NCBI GenBank assembly: GCA_963989385.1
Contig: OZ022508.1
Coordinates: 48,895,087 to 48,959,086, forward strand
Reading direction: 5' to 3'
DNA: 64,000 nucleotides
From: Ctena decussata
Taxonomy: Eukaryota > Mollusca > Bivalvia > Lucinida > Lucinidae
Shown here: piece by piece, positions 33,602 to 45,800 of the stretch
Position numbering within the stretch: the stretch's first letter is position 1
Layout of the letters: every line of letters starts with the position of its first letter
The notes under the pieces: model-generated
Database searches by the model: none
The model's input: only the letters and a program-made list of their open reading frames with translations
Told to the model about the DNA's origin: nothing
Position numbers and translations under genes: made by a program

Positions 33602-35103
33602 GAATTAGTTTCAAATCAGGGCGATTAAATACTATAGCGGAAAGCTGTTACACCATTAAATGTTTGCTAATCAGAAATTGATGCATGCAACTTTCCACTT
33701 TACGGGCTTCGTTAAGCCTTATTAGCACAGGAATTGGTTATCAATTAAAATAATAGTAACTATTTAATGCCTCTTCAATTTTAGCACTGATGTAAAATAA
33801 TACTTCTGTTGGTGACACATGTTTATTCTTTTACATCAGACAAATGATCTGCTATAATTAATAGTGCGTTTGATTATTTCCTAAATAAGCGCATATAAAA
33901 TTTTTGCTTGTCTTCTACACACTTTCTATAGTAAAGTATGTATAAAACATCAGGCAGAAAGAATACATGTATATAACGAAGACTCTTGCATCCACAGTTT
34001 GCTGGCTAAGTTGAGGGACAAATTGCGTCCAGTTGAATAAATAGCTAAACGCCGACAGGCAGAGGATCCCAAATGATCAAACGACAGGATATATATGAAA
34101 CGAGTTTAGAAGATTTAGCTACCGAAATTATAGAACATTATAAAATCAATCTATTCATAAAATTGTGTTCTCTTATTTTGAAAAACTGTTTGAACAATTT
34201 GGGATCCAACAAAGACAATCTTTTCAGTATCTATTTTTCTTCGCTGCATCTGAGTTTCGGCCACAAACAGTTTCCCATTCTTTTCTGTTGTACTGTGTGC
34301 GCAGTTGATACATTCCAGTCATCAAGATCTGTTAATTTTGAAAATAAATCTCATAGCCGAGACTAACATTCATTCTTTTACTACGAGAAACAGCCGAACA
34401 ATCCACACCCAATGACGCTCTCGCTTGCTTAACTCAACCCGATACACTCATTCCGTTGTTCATGTCTTTCATCTCTCCCACTAAAGCAAGGTAGGCTCCC
34501 TCATGTCCGTGTATTTTTCTAGTAAATTTTTCTGACACATTGCCATACAGTACGTGAGCTCCACTCGCTTGTTAGTTGCTCTTAATGTCCTAATCTTCTA
34601 TGTTCCAACTAGCATCTCCCCATATTTGGCCTACTTACATCTCTGTTCTATGTGCAGAAGTGACCAGGTGACGGTCATTTGCGACCAGTACAGTATTGAA
34701 ATGCAAATATTGTCATGTTAATCTCTAGGGATTGTGACCCTAGCAGAGGTGCTGTATGCAACAGCGAATTTGCATATGCAATAGGGATCGGCCTGGTTTT
34801 AAACAACAGTCCGTTCAGTTGTCAAGCCTTCTTCTTGTTCTTGGCCGTTCACTTCAGTAAAGAAAAACATCCTTATAGTAATGACATGTTAGCAATGTAA
34901 CTATTAAATTCATCCGTTCGGGAGACTCATTTGGCTGATTGGTCAGATCGAGTTAAGGATCATAGACGCACGGGTGATACATTTAGGAAGTAGCTCGAAA
35001 ATGCGTCAATCAAATTTTGTCCAAAGACACATATTGGACTGGGAAATTGGTCCAAAGCCGAAAAAACTTGTATATTTTTAAATACTCATCGATGTTGGTT
35101 TGT
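33602..35103. other. No gene seen
   Basis: AT-rich intergenic sequence. Open frames at 34073-34366 and 34715-34900 show no domain, splice context or composition shift. Confidence 0.4.
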
Positions 35104-36386
35104 GTTGTTGAGTTATTGTTTTACGTCCACGGTAAACAGCTATGGTCATGTCGGGACGGCAGTTAACCTAACCACACTATTTCTGTGCAGGCTTAGACCT
35201 CCTAAGCGATTAACCAGTACTGAGTGCACTTACTTTTCGCCAGTAACCCTGAATCAGCGGAAGGGGAAACGAAAGTAAGTGGTCGGACTTGGCCCATGTT
35301 CCTATTTCTGTATGTACGAGGGTCATCCAATAAGTCCTGCAAACGACAAAGTTTCGGGCAAATGGTAATTAAAAACGAGTCAAGTAGTTCCAATTCCTAC
35401 ATTGCATCTTCCCTTCTTTCCAGTCAACAATTTCCAAAATCGTCATGATCTTGCAAATGGCGTTGCTAGGCAACTGAAGAATACTACCTTAATGGGTGCG
35501 GCGGTGGCTTCTACTTGTCTGTTTAAGATCCCTTAGCTTAGTTCAGAACGCTTGTGAATTTCTGAAGATTGCTCGGAGATACGGAAACTGATCCTGAAGT
35601 ATGTACACGGTACCAAGGTTTAGATATTGCCATCAGTCAAGATATTATTACTGTTCCAAGGAAGATCACCATGTTTTTCGGGCAGCTAAAATATCATATA
35701 AAATGAGTATATGAAGAAGTGGCTTTCACAGCAGATAAAGTGTTTCCTAAACTGCCATTAATTTGCTATCAAAGAATAGTCCAGAGATACTGAAATGTTG
35801 ATATTAAAGAAAATATAAGTATCGAGCCTGGTATAATATCGTTTGCAGCCTTTGGAAACCAGAGGCAAACGTCAGAAACTAGAATTTTGCTGAAATTCCG
35901 TAATATTCTCTTGTTGCCTAGCGACCACATTTGTTTGGTAATGTGAAATGATACCTGTCTCTTATCTGAGTTCTTAAATATAAGGCGATTACTTTAGAAC
36001 ATGAATTCTTGTAATTTGAAAGAATTATAAACATATATGCAGAAATTTTCTTCTCCTCACGTCTTGTAAAAGACGTCGTGTTTGTGCAATTTCACAGCCG
36101 GTATCCCTTGCACCTTTGTATTTAAAACCCTCCCATTTCTAAGAAAGGAATGTCACATGTATGATTTTTAGCATATATGTGTATTATATATGTAAGCTGT
36201 TTTTGGTGTAATTTGATTACACTGCCTCAATTAATAAAGCAGTAATGACGGCGTTTGCAAGACTTCTTGGATGACCCTCGTATTCTCTGCTCTTGAGGGA
36301 ACTTTTTAAGATTTTTATTGGTATCGAACATAGAACCTCTGGCTCTTGAGTCAGACGCGCTACCGACTGCGCTACGCGGCCCGGCA
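35104..36386 (-). mobile_element. tRNA-derived SINE interrupted by a mariner-type element
   Basis: Read on the - strand, the SINE starts at 36386 with a tRNA-like head. The A-box-like TAGCGCAGTCGGTAGCG and B-box-like GGTTCTATGTTCGATACC lie about 35 bp apart. The SINE runs to 36281, is interrupted at 35317-36280, and resumes at 35316 down to about 35104. The body shares long stretches with the SINE at 18.0 kb. Without the insertion it is about 310 bp long. Another copy of the junction region, near 51760-51835, confirms the uninterrupted order. Confidence 0.82.
35317..36280. mobile_element. 964-bp mariner-type element nested in the SINE
   Basis: Termini CGAGGGTCATCCAATAAGTC and the inverse GACTTCTTGGATGACCCTCG extend into a TGCAAACG box. 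TA flanks both sides (35315-35316 and 36281-36282). Mariner elements commonly have GAGGGTNNTCCAA-like ends and duplicate TA (family knowledge). The interior holds no transposase frame, so this copy is non-autonomous. Confidence 0.85.
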
Positions 36387-36767
36387 AATAATCATCGAAT
36401 CATTGGAAATTCTCATAAGGCTGCCATATATACTTAGAGACAAAAGAAAGCATACAGGACTAAGCTGATGTGACAAGCAAAGGCTGTCACCAATGCCACA
36501 TTGTTGATAATCACATGATGTGGCTCATTCATCTTCGATAACAGTCGACACACCAGCCTATCACTATGGCACTGTACATAAATATAACAACATAGAAAGC
36601 CATACAAACTACACAAGAAACATGAAAAGCATCCATTTTTACCTGTTTTCTATTCGAAACCATAAAACGGGACAGGAACCGAAGTGGACGGCTACATAGG
36701 TGACCACAATATAAACAAGAGCTCCGCTGAGCGGGGCAATATATGCCCGTTGGGGCTAAAGGTGGAA

Positions 36768-36870
36768 GTAAGTAAGTAAGTAAATTCTTTATTTACAGAG
36801 GGTAACCCAATTGGTGATACCAATCTTCCTTGGGGCCCTCTTTAACAAGACAAACGTGGTAATAATACAG
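36768..36870 (-). mobile_element. 3' end of a non-LTR retroelement with (TTAC)n tail
   Basis: On the - strand: an AGAGGGCCCCAAGGAAGATTGG block, then CTGTAAATAAAGAATTTAC (polyadenylation-signal-like), then a TTAC repeat tail. This is the usual form of a LINE 3' terminus. Only the 3' UTR portion is recognisable. Confidence 0.6.
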
Positions 36871-36981
36871 TAATACATGTGCAAATGATAGAAAAAATGA
36901 AACTGCAAACAAAATCAAACATTGTGAGAACAAAAGTCATTTCGATCAATGTGAAAATAAAATTTGTCAATGCAATTAGGG

Positions 36982-36986
<5 letters not shown>

Positions 36987-37031
<45 letters not shown>
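36987..37031. repeat. (GA)n microsatellite
   Basis: More than twenty uninterrupted GA dinucleotides. Confidence 0.97.
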
Positions 37032-37034
<3 letters not shown>

Positions 37035-37269
37035 TACATACATGTATCTACATTGACAAATTAAACAAACAATGGCGACGGAGGTTTACAATTAATTAAT
37101 TCAAGATTCAATGTCCTATTAAACAGCACAATTAACGTTTTTATCCATTCTGTGCATTTTTTTAACAAAAAGAAAACAAGAGATGACAGAACTTTGCCAG
37201 AAGCTTAAATCTTCAATAATAAGTCAGATATAAAACTACAAAACAAACGAAGCTAATATGAAATTCCTA

Positions 37270-37560
37270 GACAAAAAATACAAAGCGGCATAATTCCATC
37301 AGAACTGAAAGTAGGGTTGGTTCTTTTTCTCTGCATATCGTCTGATATTTGTACAAACTTTCAAGAAGAAATCTTAAACGGTTTTCAAGATATGGAACAG
37401 ACACAAAGGTAATACGAAAAATACAAATGGACATAATTCCGTCAAAACTGAAAGTATGGGGTATGGTTCTTTTTCTCTGCACATTGTCTAATGATGATGC
37501 TTCATATTTGTTTAAACTTTTATGCAGGCCAATTACAGCTGCTTTGTAGATGGCACTGAC
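37270..37560. repeat. Two-copy tandem repeat, about 144 bp
   Basis: AAAAATACAAANNG..CATAATTCC.TCA.AACTGAAAGTA...GGTTCTTTTTCTCTGCA...TTGTNNAAACTTT occurs twice in tandem, starting near 37275 and 37418. Diverged and non-coding. Confidence 0.7.
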
Positions 37561-38230
37561 GTACAGACCAGACGATATGAAAGAGCTAAAGGATTTATCC
37601 AGAGAATTCCAGTTTATTATTGCAATTTTAGTTACTCACCAAAAGAAAACTTTTGGATTCCTAAAAAAAAAACACGTCATTTTATGATTTTGTGATCAAA
37701 AACACAAAAATACGCGGTGTTGCATACGATTAAATAGTTTAACATCTTTAGAGTACAAAAGCAACACTTGGTGGAATTGATTGTAACAATGTATTTATTT
37801 TCATGAATAAAACTAGTAATTATATCTTTACAATTATCATTAATGTTTCATGTTACCCAACTATTGGTCCATTATACCGCGGATATGACGTTACCCGCCT
37901 CCTGTGAATGGATCTTACCACATTTCCGTGCGTATAGTAGTGACCATTTCTCTGAAATTCTGAATGCTTTTGAGATGTCTTTGATGATGTACCATGTGGA
38001 TTATTGGTAAACTCTCTAATTCTACTTTTGCTTCCTTTCTGCGCTTGCAGATCACATTGTACGCTGTACAAGTGGATTAAAGTAGATACCTTTTCTTGGC
38101 AGGTTTCATATTTATAACAATACTATAATGTCCCAAATATTTCGCGAGCTTAACCAGCAATGACTGTTCCCCTAAATTCGAACCAGTGTGTTTTATTGTC
38201 TTGCTGTAAGTTAGCAGATACTAGTGGAAT
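37561..38230. other. No gene seen
   Basis: AT-rich intergenic sequence with no recognisable feature. Confidence 0.4.
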
Positions 38231-38298
38231 GGCAATAGGTGCAGACCCTAATCAGACTTGTCCTTAGGACAAGTCTGATTTGGGTCTACGCTTATTGC
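38231..38298. repeat. GGCAATAGGTGCAGACC-type hairpin, copy 6
   Basis: Arms GGCAATAGGTGCAGACCCTAATCAGACTTGTCC and the inverse around a 2-base loop, ending GCTTATTGC. A relative of the CAAACAGTG hairpin family with changed end bases. Confidence 0.75.
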
Positions 38299-38989
38299 TC
38301 AAACATTTTCGTCTTATATGTAGAGTGATAACGGTATAACCAAAGAAACCGCACGTGTTGCCAGTTTGACAATTGTAATGGATTGTGTACGACGATAGAA
38401 AAATAACTGTTTTAATTGCTTTCAATTAAATTTCATAAATATCATCGCTCGATTAATTTTCATGCGTCAAAAGTCTGTTAGTAACATTAGCTTCTGATAT
38501 GTAACAGCTTGTTCTATTAAAATATGAGTAAATTATGAAATATGAACATATACTTCTAATAATATGCTTTTATAAGAAACGGTGACAAATCAATACCCGG
38601 TAACAGAGCTTGAATAATGTATACCGAAGTAATTTATCAAATACAAATTGAAATCTAAAACTGTTACTTTTCGAGCAGTGAACACCTTCAAAAGCAGAAA
38701 CATGGGCCATACCTCGTAGTGTCGACAACTGAAGCCCCATCAGTGACCCTAAATGATCTGGTGACGAAAACCAGAGAAAACATAATGTAATTTTTTTTTT
38801 ATTTTAATACGGCAATCGATTCAAACGTTGATTAGGACCAAAAAGGGGTCCTAATCAATAATGATAATAAAAAAACCAAGATGAAAATCAAAATCTGTTG
38901 TTTTAAATGGTTTGGTCGCTTTACATGGTTTGGTTCCAGAAAGGAGCGGACACCGTATAAATGATTTTTTCACCCATCAGCCAAGAATA
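38299..38989. other. No gene; SINE fragment
   Basis: A short segment at 38722-38782 (CAGTGACCCTAAATGATCTGGTGACG) matches, inverted, the SINE fragments near 51.7 and 52.1 kb. Otherwise nothing was recognised. Confidence 0.45.
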
Positions 38990-38991
38990 TA

Positions 38992-39227
38992 TGAGCCGCG
39001 ACACGAGAAAACCAACAAAGTGGTTGTGCGGCCAGGGCAGATTCAGATCAGCCTGGGCATCCGCCCAGTCTGATCAGAGTATTCGCTGTCCGCATGAAGG
39101 TAGCCTAGACCCTCAGCTACCCTTTAAGCGCAAAGCGAAGACTGATAAGATTGTCGGAATCCCAAGGCTGATTTGAGTCTGCGCTGGGCGCACAACAACT
39201 TTGTTGGTTTTCTCGTGTCGCGGCTCA
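38992..39227. mobile_element. MITE with TGAGCCGCGACACGAG ends, complete copy
   Basis: Perfect terminal inverted repeat of over 30 bp (TGAGCCGCGACACGAGAAAA then CCAACAAAGTGG) with TA on both sides. The centre contains GATCAGCCTGGGC/GCCCAGTCTGATC pairs. Further copies lie at 50578-50733, 56295-56424 and 58207-58412. Confidence 0.88.
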
Positions 39228-39229
39228 TA

Positions 39230-40200
39230 TCTGTCACAATCTGTTAACTATAGTTTAATACTGCCCAAAAAGATGATTTTGTTATCTGTCGTGTAAACTT
39301 CATGCAGAATAAGACACTGACAGCCATTGGTGTTGTTGAAACAGCTGACAGTGCTGAAGATGAAATGATTATGACAGAAGTATTAATAGAAAGGGAGCCG
39401 AAAGTAAATATATAGTACTTAATGATTAAGCATTAAATGGATACACTGTTGTAAAACAAGGTGGCTGAGAAAATTAATCAGCGGTATTGTTGAGACCTCA
39501 ACAAGGAAATCTCAGGATCGCATGAGACTAAATAATCTGAAAACGAGCCTTGTCTCGGCCCTAACCCCAGCAGAGATTCTATTAGTCCAATAAAGTATAA
39601 TCACAAAACACAGCTTTTTTAAACAATGAATGAAACTCAAGCCACAGCTTGGAACCGGAAACCAGGAACATAAAACCAGGCTCCGGGGAGTACGGAACCG
39701 GCAGTCAGGAATCGGGAACGCGACACCGATGCGATGCGATGCACCATTCCCAATTCCCGAGAATAGGGGAAAGTGAATAGGGAGCCGAGCAACAGGAACC
39801 AGGAATAAGGAACCAGGAGCTAACCTTACCCTCACATTTGCGATAACAGACGATAACCGCTTTGGAACAATTAGAAGGAATAAGATTGCTGGAGTTTTAG
39901 GAACTTTATATAAGTACTTTGTGCTTCCGTTCTAATCCTGTTATTTATTTGTGACAAATGTTTATGTATTCATTTTATAAGTTTTAAACCAAACCATTTC
40001 TTATGACCCACTCTTAATAGTAGATTTCCAAAAAAAGGTGAAATCTGTAACCAACTATAATTTTCTGTTGACTCGTGCGTGATTTTAAACGGTTTTATAA
40101 AAGAAAGAACTTCTGAAAAGGTTAAAAATATCTCTTCCAGTTTGGGAGATAAAGTTTTTAAATTTGTCAGTTTCCTAATTTGGTAATTTCAGAAGAAAAA
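39230..40200. other. No gene; degenerate purine-rich repeats
   Basis: At 39645-39830 short GGAACCAGGA-like words recur irregularly (simple-sequence character). No coding region was seen. Confidence 0.4.
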
Positions 40201-40201
40201 T

Positions 40202-40579
40202 GCATATAGCTGCATTCTATTCTATTTCTATTCTATCCCATAACTTTGCAAGGTTGTTGGGGCACTACAGATGACTTCGAAACAATCCCTTTTCGACCTT
40301 GTCCTGTTTTCAGCTGTCCTAGCTGAGCTGGCGAAGTCCATTCCTGTCAACTCTTTAATATTGTCTTCCAACCTCTTCTTCTGTCTACCTCTTTTTCTTT
40401 TTCCCATCACTGTGTCCTGTAGAAGCGTTGCAAAACCATGAGACCTTGAGACATGGCCAAACCACCATAGTTTCCGTTTCTTGACCACGGTCAGGAGGTC
40501 ATTATTTTTTCCAAAGGCTGCTTGGATCTTTCTGCGAACCTCCTCGTTGGCTATATCACTTATTATATACATCATTTTA
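40202..40579 (-). pseudogene. 3' end of an RTE-like LINE reverse transcriptase
   Basis: On the - strand, 40575-40228 encodes the C-terminal end typical of 'endonuclease-reverse transcriptase' ORFs of RTE-like LINEs. WWFGHVSR is followed by TVMGKRKRGRQKKRLEDNIKE, TGMDF and AENRTR (family knowledge). The frame ends TAG within a TAGAATAGAAATAGAATAG-type tail, which is the simple-repeat 3' end seen in RTE elements. It is 5'-truncated: the upstream part is missing beyond about 40579, where an unrelated repeat follows at 40590. Confidence 0.82.
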
Positions 40580-40589
40580 TTCTAAATTT

Positions 40590-41180
40590 AACAAGAAATA
40601 TCTTTAAAAAGAAAATATAATCGGCTTAGATTAGATAGAAGTGTGTATTGTAATATGTATTAGTCAGGTACATGTAAGACATCGCATGTGCTGATCAGAT
40701 TGTACGGATGCGCATGTTGATATGCATACATGTATTTGTTGTTGGAATTGGAGTTTCGATTTCGGAAATGCTGTTGAATTTTGATTGGATTATATGTTGC
40801 ACATAACAATGAGGATTAGTTGGCCGACCGCCCCACATATAACCTTAAAAGTGTCGCAGATCCATCACAACATCAGCAACTAAGCCAGCGACAATTATTT
40901 AATTTCGTCTTCGATTTCTGTGTCAAGTTATCAAGTTGGTTTTATATTTTACATTAGCGACATAACAGGCGAAATGTGTTCTTTGGCAAAAAAGGATTTG
41001 GACCGAAATATCTAGATTCATCACGACACGGTTTATAGGCCAGCAGTCAAATGAAACTAAAAGTAGAAAGAGAAAGCGAAAGTAAGCTACTTACATCAAA
41101 ATCCCGGGAGTATTTATATTGGCCAATGAAATACTTAAAATGAAGGTCAATACTATGGTTATACGGCTAATGCCAAAAAA
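40590..41180 (-). repeat. 590-bp dispersed repeat, copy B (inverted)
   Basis: Inverted copy of 13531-14118 with similar boundaries. The similarity is clearly below that of the direct repeats flanking the LINE. Confidence 0.75.
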
Positions 41181-41774
41181 ATATTTTTTCAAGAAATATT
41201 ACTTAGACGCATAACTTCCGAATATCAAGGCGGTTGCTACAAAAATAAAACTTATGTGCAACAGTCTGGACTCCAGCAAACTCGGTATAGGAAAATTACA
41301 CCTTTGTACCACCGTTGTAACAAACTCATTAATTCTCTATATGTTTTATTCATTTTTAGCTATATCTCTCTCTGACATCTCAAAAGATATCTTTTCAAAT
41401 TTTCAGTATTTTCTAATTTTGTAAAGATCTAAATTAACATTGACTTTAAAAAGTATAATATGTACTTCCAGATTTGGTGTTTTTTCCAGAGTAGGCCTGT
41501 TCTGCCAAAGACTTACAAAAACGATTTGACATCTCCCCCACCCCCTCCCTTTTTTTTTGAATTTATTAAAGTAGGATTACATTTTGAAAAAAGTCAACTG
41601 TGTGATGTTACTGTACTATTCTAAATTGGCTTAACGCCATTCTTATTTTTCTCATACTATTGCATCATTATCAAACGACAAACCATGGTAGTAGTATATG
41701 AAACAAACAGCCTTCTTCTTTTCGCGAATTTTAAGTCTTTTAGAAATGTTGAACATAGGATAAAATAGGTCATA
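41181..41774. other. No gene seen
   Basis: AT-rich intergenic sequence with a poly-T stretch near 41548. Confidence 0.4.
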
Positions 41775-41841
41775 GGCAAACAGTGCAGACGTCATTCAGA
41801 TGCAAAAAAACGCGGTGTCTGATCAGGTTTGCACTGTTTGC
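41775..41841. repeat. CAAACAGTG-type hairpin, copy 7
   Basis: Arms GGCAAACAGTGCAGACGTCATTCAGATGC and the inverse-like GTGTCTGATCAGGTTTGCACTGTTTGC. Confidence 0.8.
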
Positions 41842-42089
41842 AAAAGGCAACTGGCTATTTCCAAATGAACTAAACCATACACCCCTTAATTGACAAATGC
41901 ATCCATCCATTTGAAAAGGATAAAAAAATCCATTGACAATAGATGGCTCAACAATTTAACTGGACAAAATTTAGAGCTAATCAACTATCTATCCACCTTA
42001 AAACCCAGTAAAGGTTTATTTATTTATCTATTTATTGTTTCTTTTTCTAGTATGTCTGAACATCATTATTTAAAACAAATGACAAGACA

Positions 42090-42165
42090 CGTTGATCATA
42101 AAAAATCTTTAAAAAAGATAATCGGCGCAGATTAAATGGAGGTGTGTTTTGCAATATGTCTCTAG
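42090..42165. repeat. End fragment of the 590-bp repeat
   Basis: AAAAAGATAATCGGCGCAGATTAAATGG...GTGTGTTTTGCAATATG matches the terminal block of the repeats at 14060-14118 and 40590-40660. Confidence 0.6.
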
Positions 42166-42533
42166 GTGAAGAGTTGACAATAACTTTCATGAACATGACT
42201 CAAATAAGCTATGTCGATAGGTACCCGAAACCGTAATTTTGACACCGATAGCGACAACACTGCCCTATCTCAAGATTGAGATGTCCAATTTGGAATTCCA
42301 AAATGGACCTCGGTCAAGTACTGAGATGGACCTGATTCCAAACTCTTACACACATGATGCAATGTTTGTTTGTGTGTATTAAACCGAGAGTAGAAATCGA
42401 AAGAGATATACACTGAAAAATAAAAAGAAGAACATTTTATATAGCTGCGTCTATTTTCTATAAAATTTCTATTTTCAATTTACAAACAAGAGAAACATTT
42501 TGAATTAACATCTGACAGAGTGCCAGTATTCAC

Positions 42534-42624
42534 GCAGTGCAGTACAATGGGAAAACACGAAGATGAAATATTCATTGCGCAGTGCAGTACAATGGGAAAA
42601 AACGTAGATGAAATATTCATTGAC
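42534..42624. repeat. 45-bp tandem duplication
   Basis: GCAGTGCAGTACAATGGGAAAA through GATGAAATATTCATTGC occurs twice in tandem with two differences. Confidence 0.85.
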
Positions 42625-42859
42625 CTTTGATATTATTGGCTAAATTTTGACATACGCGTTAGTTTACCGATGGAATCTTGTGAAATGTGGAACAAAAGTG
42701 AAGTTATAATCTGCTGCGCCGAGAAAAAAGGTCTCTTTGATACCATATCAGTATGAGCAACATAAATAACCAATACTTCTGTACTCAAGAAGAAGAAACA
42801 AGCGTGTTCAGTTCCGACGCAGTGTTATTCATCACGTTAAGAGATGCCTTCAGACATTA

Positions 42860-42886
42860 TATATTTATTTATTTATTTATTTATTC
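42860..42886. repeat. (ATTT)n microsatellite
   Basis: Six or seven ATTT units. Confidence 0.9.
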
Positions 42887-45800
42887 AAGTTTGCAAGCTA
42901 ATTTCGATTTTGTTTGCAGTAAAACAAGTCCGTTAATGTATGTAAATTACTTCCGTTGAAAATTTATATTACATTACAGCAATCGTAATATGTGTTTTAT
43001 TTGCACTCGGTGCCAGGAGGTGGAGGCTATTGACTCATTCCCTAGAGCCTTCAAGAGTATACCATTAGGAGAATTCGAACAAGAACAACAACAGTTGAGA
43101 CATTCATTTAGTCAGTATGACTCGTGAACTACGTTGTATCACCCCTCCGATAACGGCAAGTGTGAAAGATTTAACAGAATTTCAAATGTTAGAAAAAGAA
43201 CGAAGAGACTGTAACAAGCCTGAAACTTCGATTGTTTTAGTGCATTTTAGGTGAATGAGTATACTTTCAGGGGAAGCAATTCTACCATTTGCCTCCCTTC
43301 TTAAGAGGGTCAACCTTTCAAAATGAAAGAATTTTCTCCCCTATGAGTAAATTCTTTTCCATTAGAGTCGTGAGTCAAACTATCTCCTACCCATATCCGA
43401 CGGACAAACGAAAAGTTATTATATAGATCTACCCTTTAGTCTAAAGAGTAGTTTGAATATATAATTCAGAAAACTGTAATTAAACTAAATTTATTGAATT
43501 CTATTTGAAATTTTAAGATTATTACGTCTACTTCCTCGCTCATTATCCTTAACTGCCATGGATAATCGTAATTTGATGGCTGTCATTGACCCCGCCCAGT
43601 TGAACTGCGGTCACTCTGGTCACCCACGGTCAGTTTGCCAGTTTGTTTGTTACAATCTGCGTTAAACGAGGGACATCCCGCGGCGCCTGGAAGGTTCTCG
43701 CTTAAAAGGGCAAGCAAACTAGCCCTTTTATTGAAAATATGACTATGAAATATTGCAAAGCATAGGACAAAAACATCAAAGAAATGGTCAGCGAGAAAAC
43801 TGATTAATAAGGCATGTGGTCAAAAATATTAGTATTGTCCGTAGAGTGAAATAGACACGAAATTAAAGTGTAAATTATAACAAAATTACGGTTAAAAGTC
43901 AAGTTAGGATGGTGATGAATTGAAGTATTAAATGTTATTCAGTCTTAACGATCTCAAATGAATTTGTAACATTGCAAATTCTAATTTATACTAACGCTAG
44001 TATTTGGCGCGTTTACCCTTGCTAGAAGCCGGTTGATACCAGGCAATTTTTATGTTGCCCTAGGCTTGACAGTATAGTCGTCGCCTTGTCCGTCTGTCCT
44101 TCAGACCGTTGGTCACGAATATGATGTTATGGGTTGCAGTACTGTTTTGTACCCCATAAGGCTGTCTGTTATGAACGGAGTCGTACAGAGACCATTCATG
44201 GGTTGACCACAGCTCACAGTTGCTCTCTATATACAGTAACCCACAAGTTATGTCCAACCATGGCCAGGCTGTCCGAAACTTGTGCAAATAACCCATTTAT
44301 ATCCCACCCAACCTCCACAGAAGTCAGAAAATTATGAATCGCGAGATGCACCACACAAGCGAAAATCATCCCACAAGTAGAGTTCATACTCACTGCACAA
44401 TCCGCATACACCCTATCATGAGAGAAGACGTTTCTCCTTTACTCTTTTGTATGAACCATATCTCAGAAAACACTCCATAAAGAAGGCTTTTCTTGAAGAA
44501 AGAATTTGCTCCTAGGGAAGCAGATCCTTGTATTTAAGAGTTGACCCCTTTGAGTAGGGTGGAAAACGAAATATGAAGAGATTACTTTCCCCCCGGAAAG
44601 TGTACACATGCACCTAACAGTATTTGTCTGGGCTGGGGGATCCGAGCTGTCACTGTTGCACTTGGCCTGAGGTCCCTTTTCTCGTGAAAAACAATGAAAA
44701 CCCTCAACTTTCACAGACTCGGAGGCTGATCTCAGTTTTACCTGTTTGTTATGTCGTGGCGTTACTTGCGTAAGGTGTCGCTTCCCGCTGATAAGTTATT
44801 GTACTGTATAGAAACAAGCTTGTTTTGCTTCTTTTCTTTTCTCTCTTTTTTTGTCCAATTCTCATTACGATGTTCCCGAGAAGCCTGAAGGGCCGAATCC
44901 AGAGCATGAACCGAGTCTCTCCGTGTCCTATCTAGTTTGAACAAATATGAAGAAAGGACTCCTTTTATGTGGACGAGAGTACTCGCGTGCCTTTGATGGC
45001 AATCACCCTAGTAACGCAACGTTTCTACTTCAATATGCAACATTTGGTCATTTTAAGGTCAAAGAAGTTTTCAAGTGTCATCCAGGGTGGTTTTGAGCCC
45101 CATCACAAGTTTTGCCCTCTAATTACTAGTCTCTGCACGTTTTCCATAAAAATAATATTATAAAAAGAAGCATTATTGCAGTTTTCATATCTTTACATGC
45201 GTCATCTTGATAGGAAAACCCACAAAATGGCTTCTGCAAAAAGGTCAGGTCCAGACCAGCCTGCGCATTTGCGCAGTCTGATCAGGGCCTTACTTTTGCG
45301 CAATATACGTTCTGAATGGTTCAGACAGTACTAAGACGATACATACTAACCAAGGGCAACGTAAACTGCTAGATGTTGTTGCATTTGGTAGTTGTTAGTT
45401 TTCCTATGCTGCGGTTTATAAGAAGAGGATGCGTCTCTCTTTTTGAACACTATGATCTGTACAAGGTAATTGATATATCAACACACGTGCTTATATTATA
45501 ATTACTACTATTGCCATGCAGCTCATAAGAAGCAGACACGTGCTTTGATTTTTCTAACCATTTAAAAGCCTCTTTGCACACCATTTGGGAGCATAATGGC
45601 ATAAAAAAGATACTTGAAATTGACAAATCTTTTCAGTCAAAGAAAATACTATGAATACCAATAATTGCTTTGATGATTTTTTCAGGGGCATGCTGAATAA
45701 TTGCGATGTTTCACTTAAATACAGTTTCATTGTAGATATTAAGTCTGAGCTGTAAAATAGCCTACTGAAATTCAATGAAGAAAAAAAAAGTATCGTGTTT

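Noticed and set aside
36324..36386. Possible tRNA gene on the - strand
   Set aside because: A-box and B-box are present but the acceptor stem does not close and the body continues into a SINE; treated as the SINE head.
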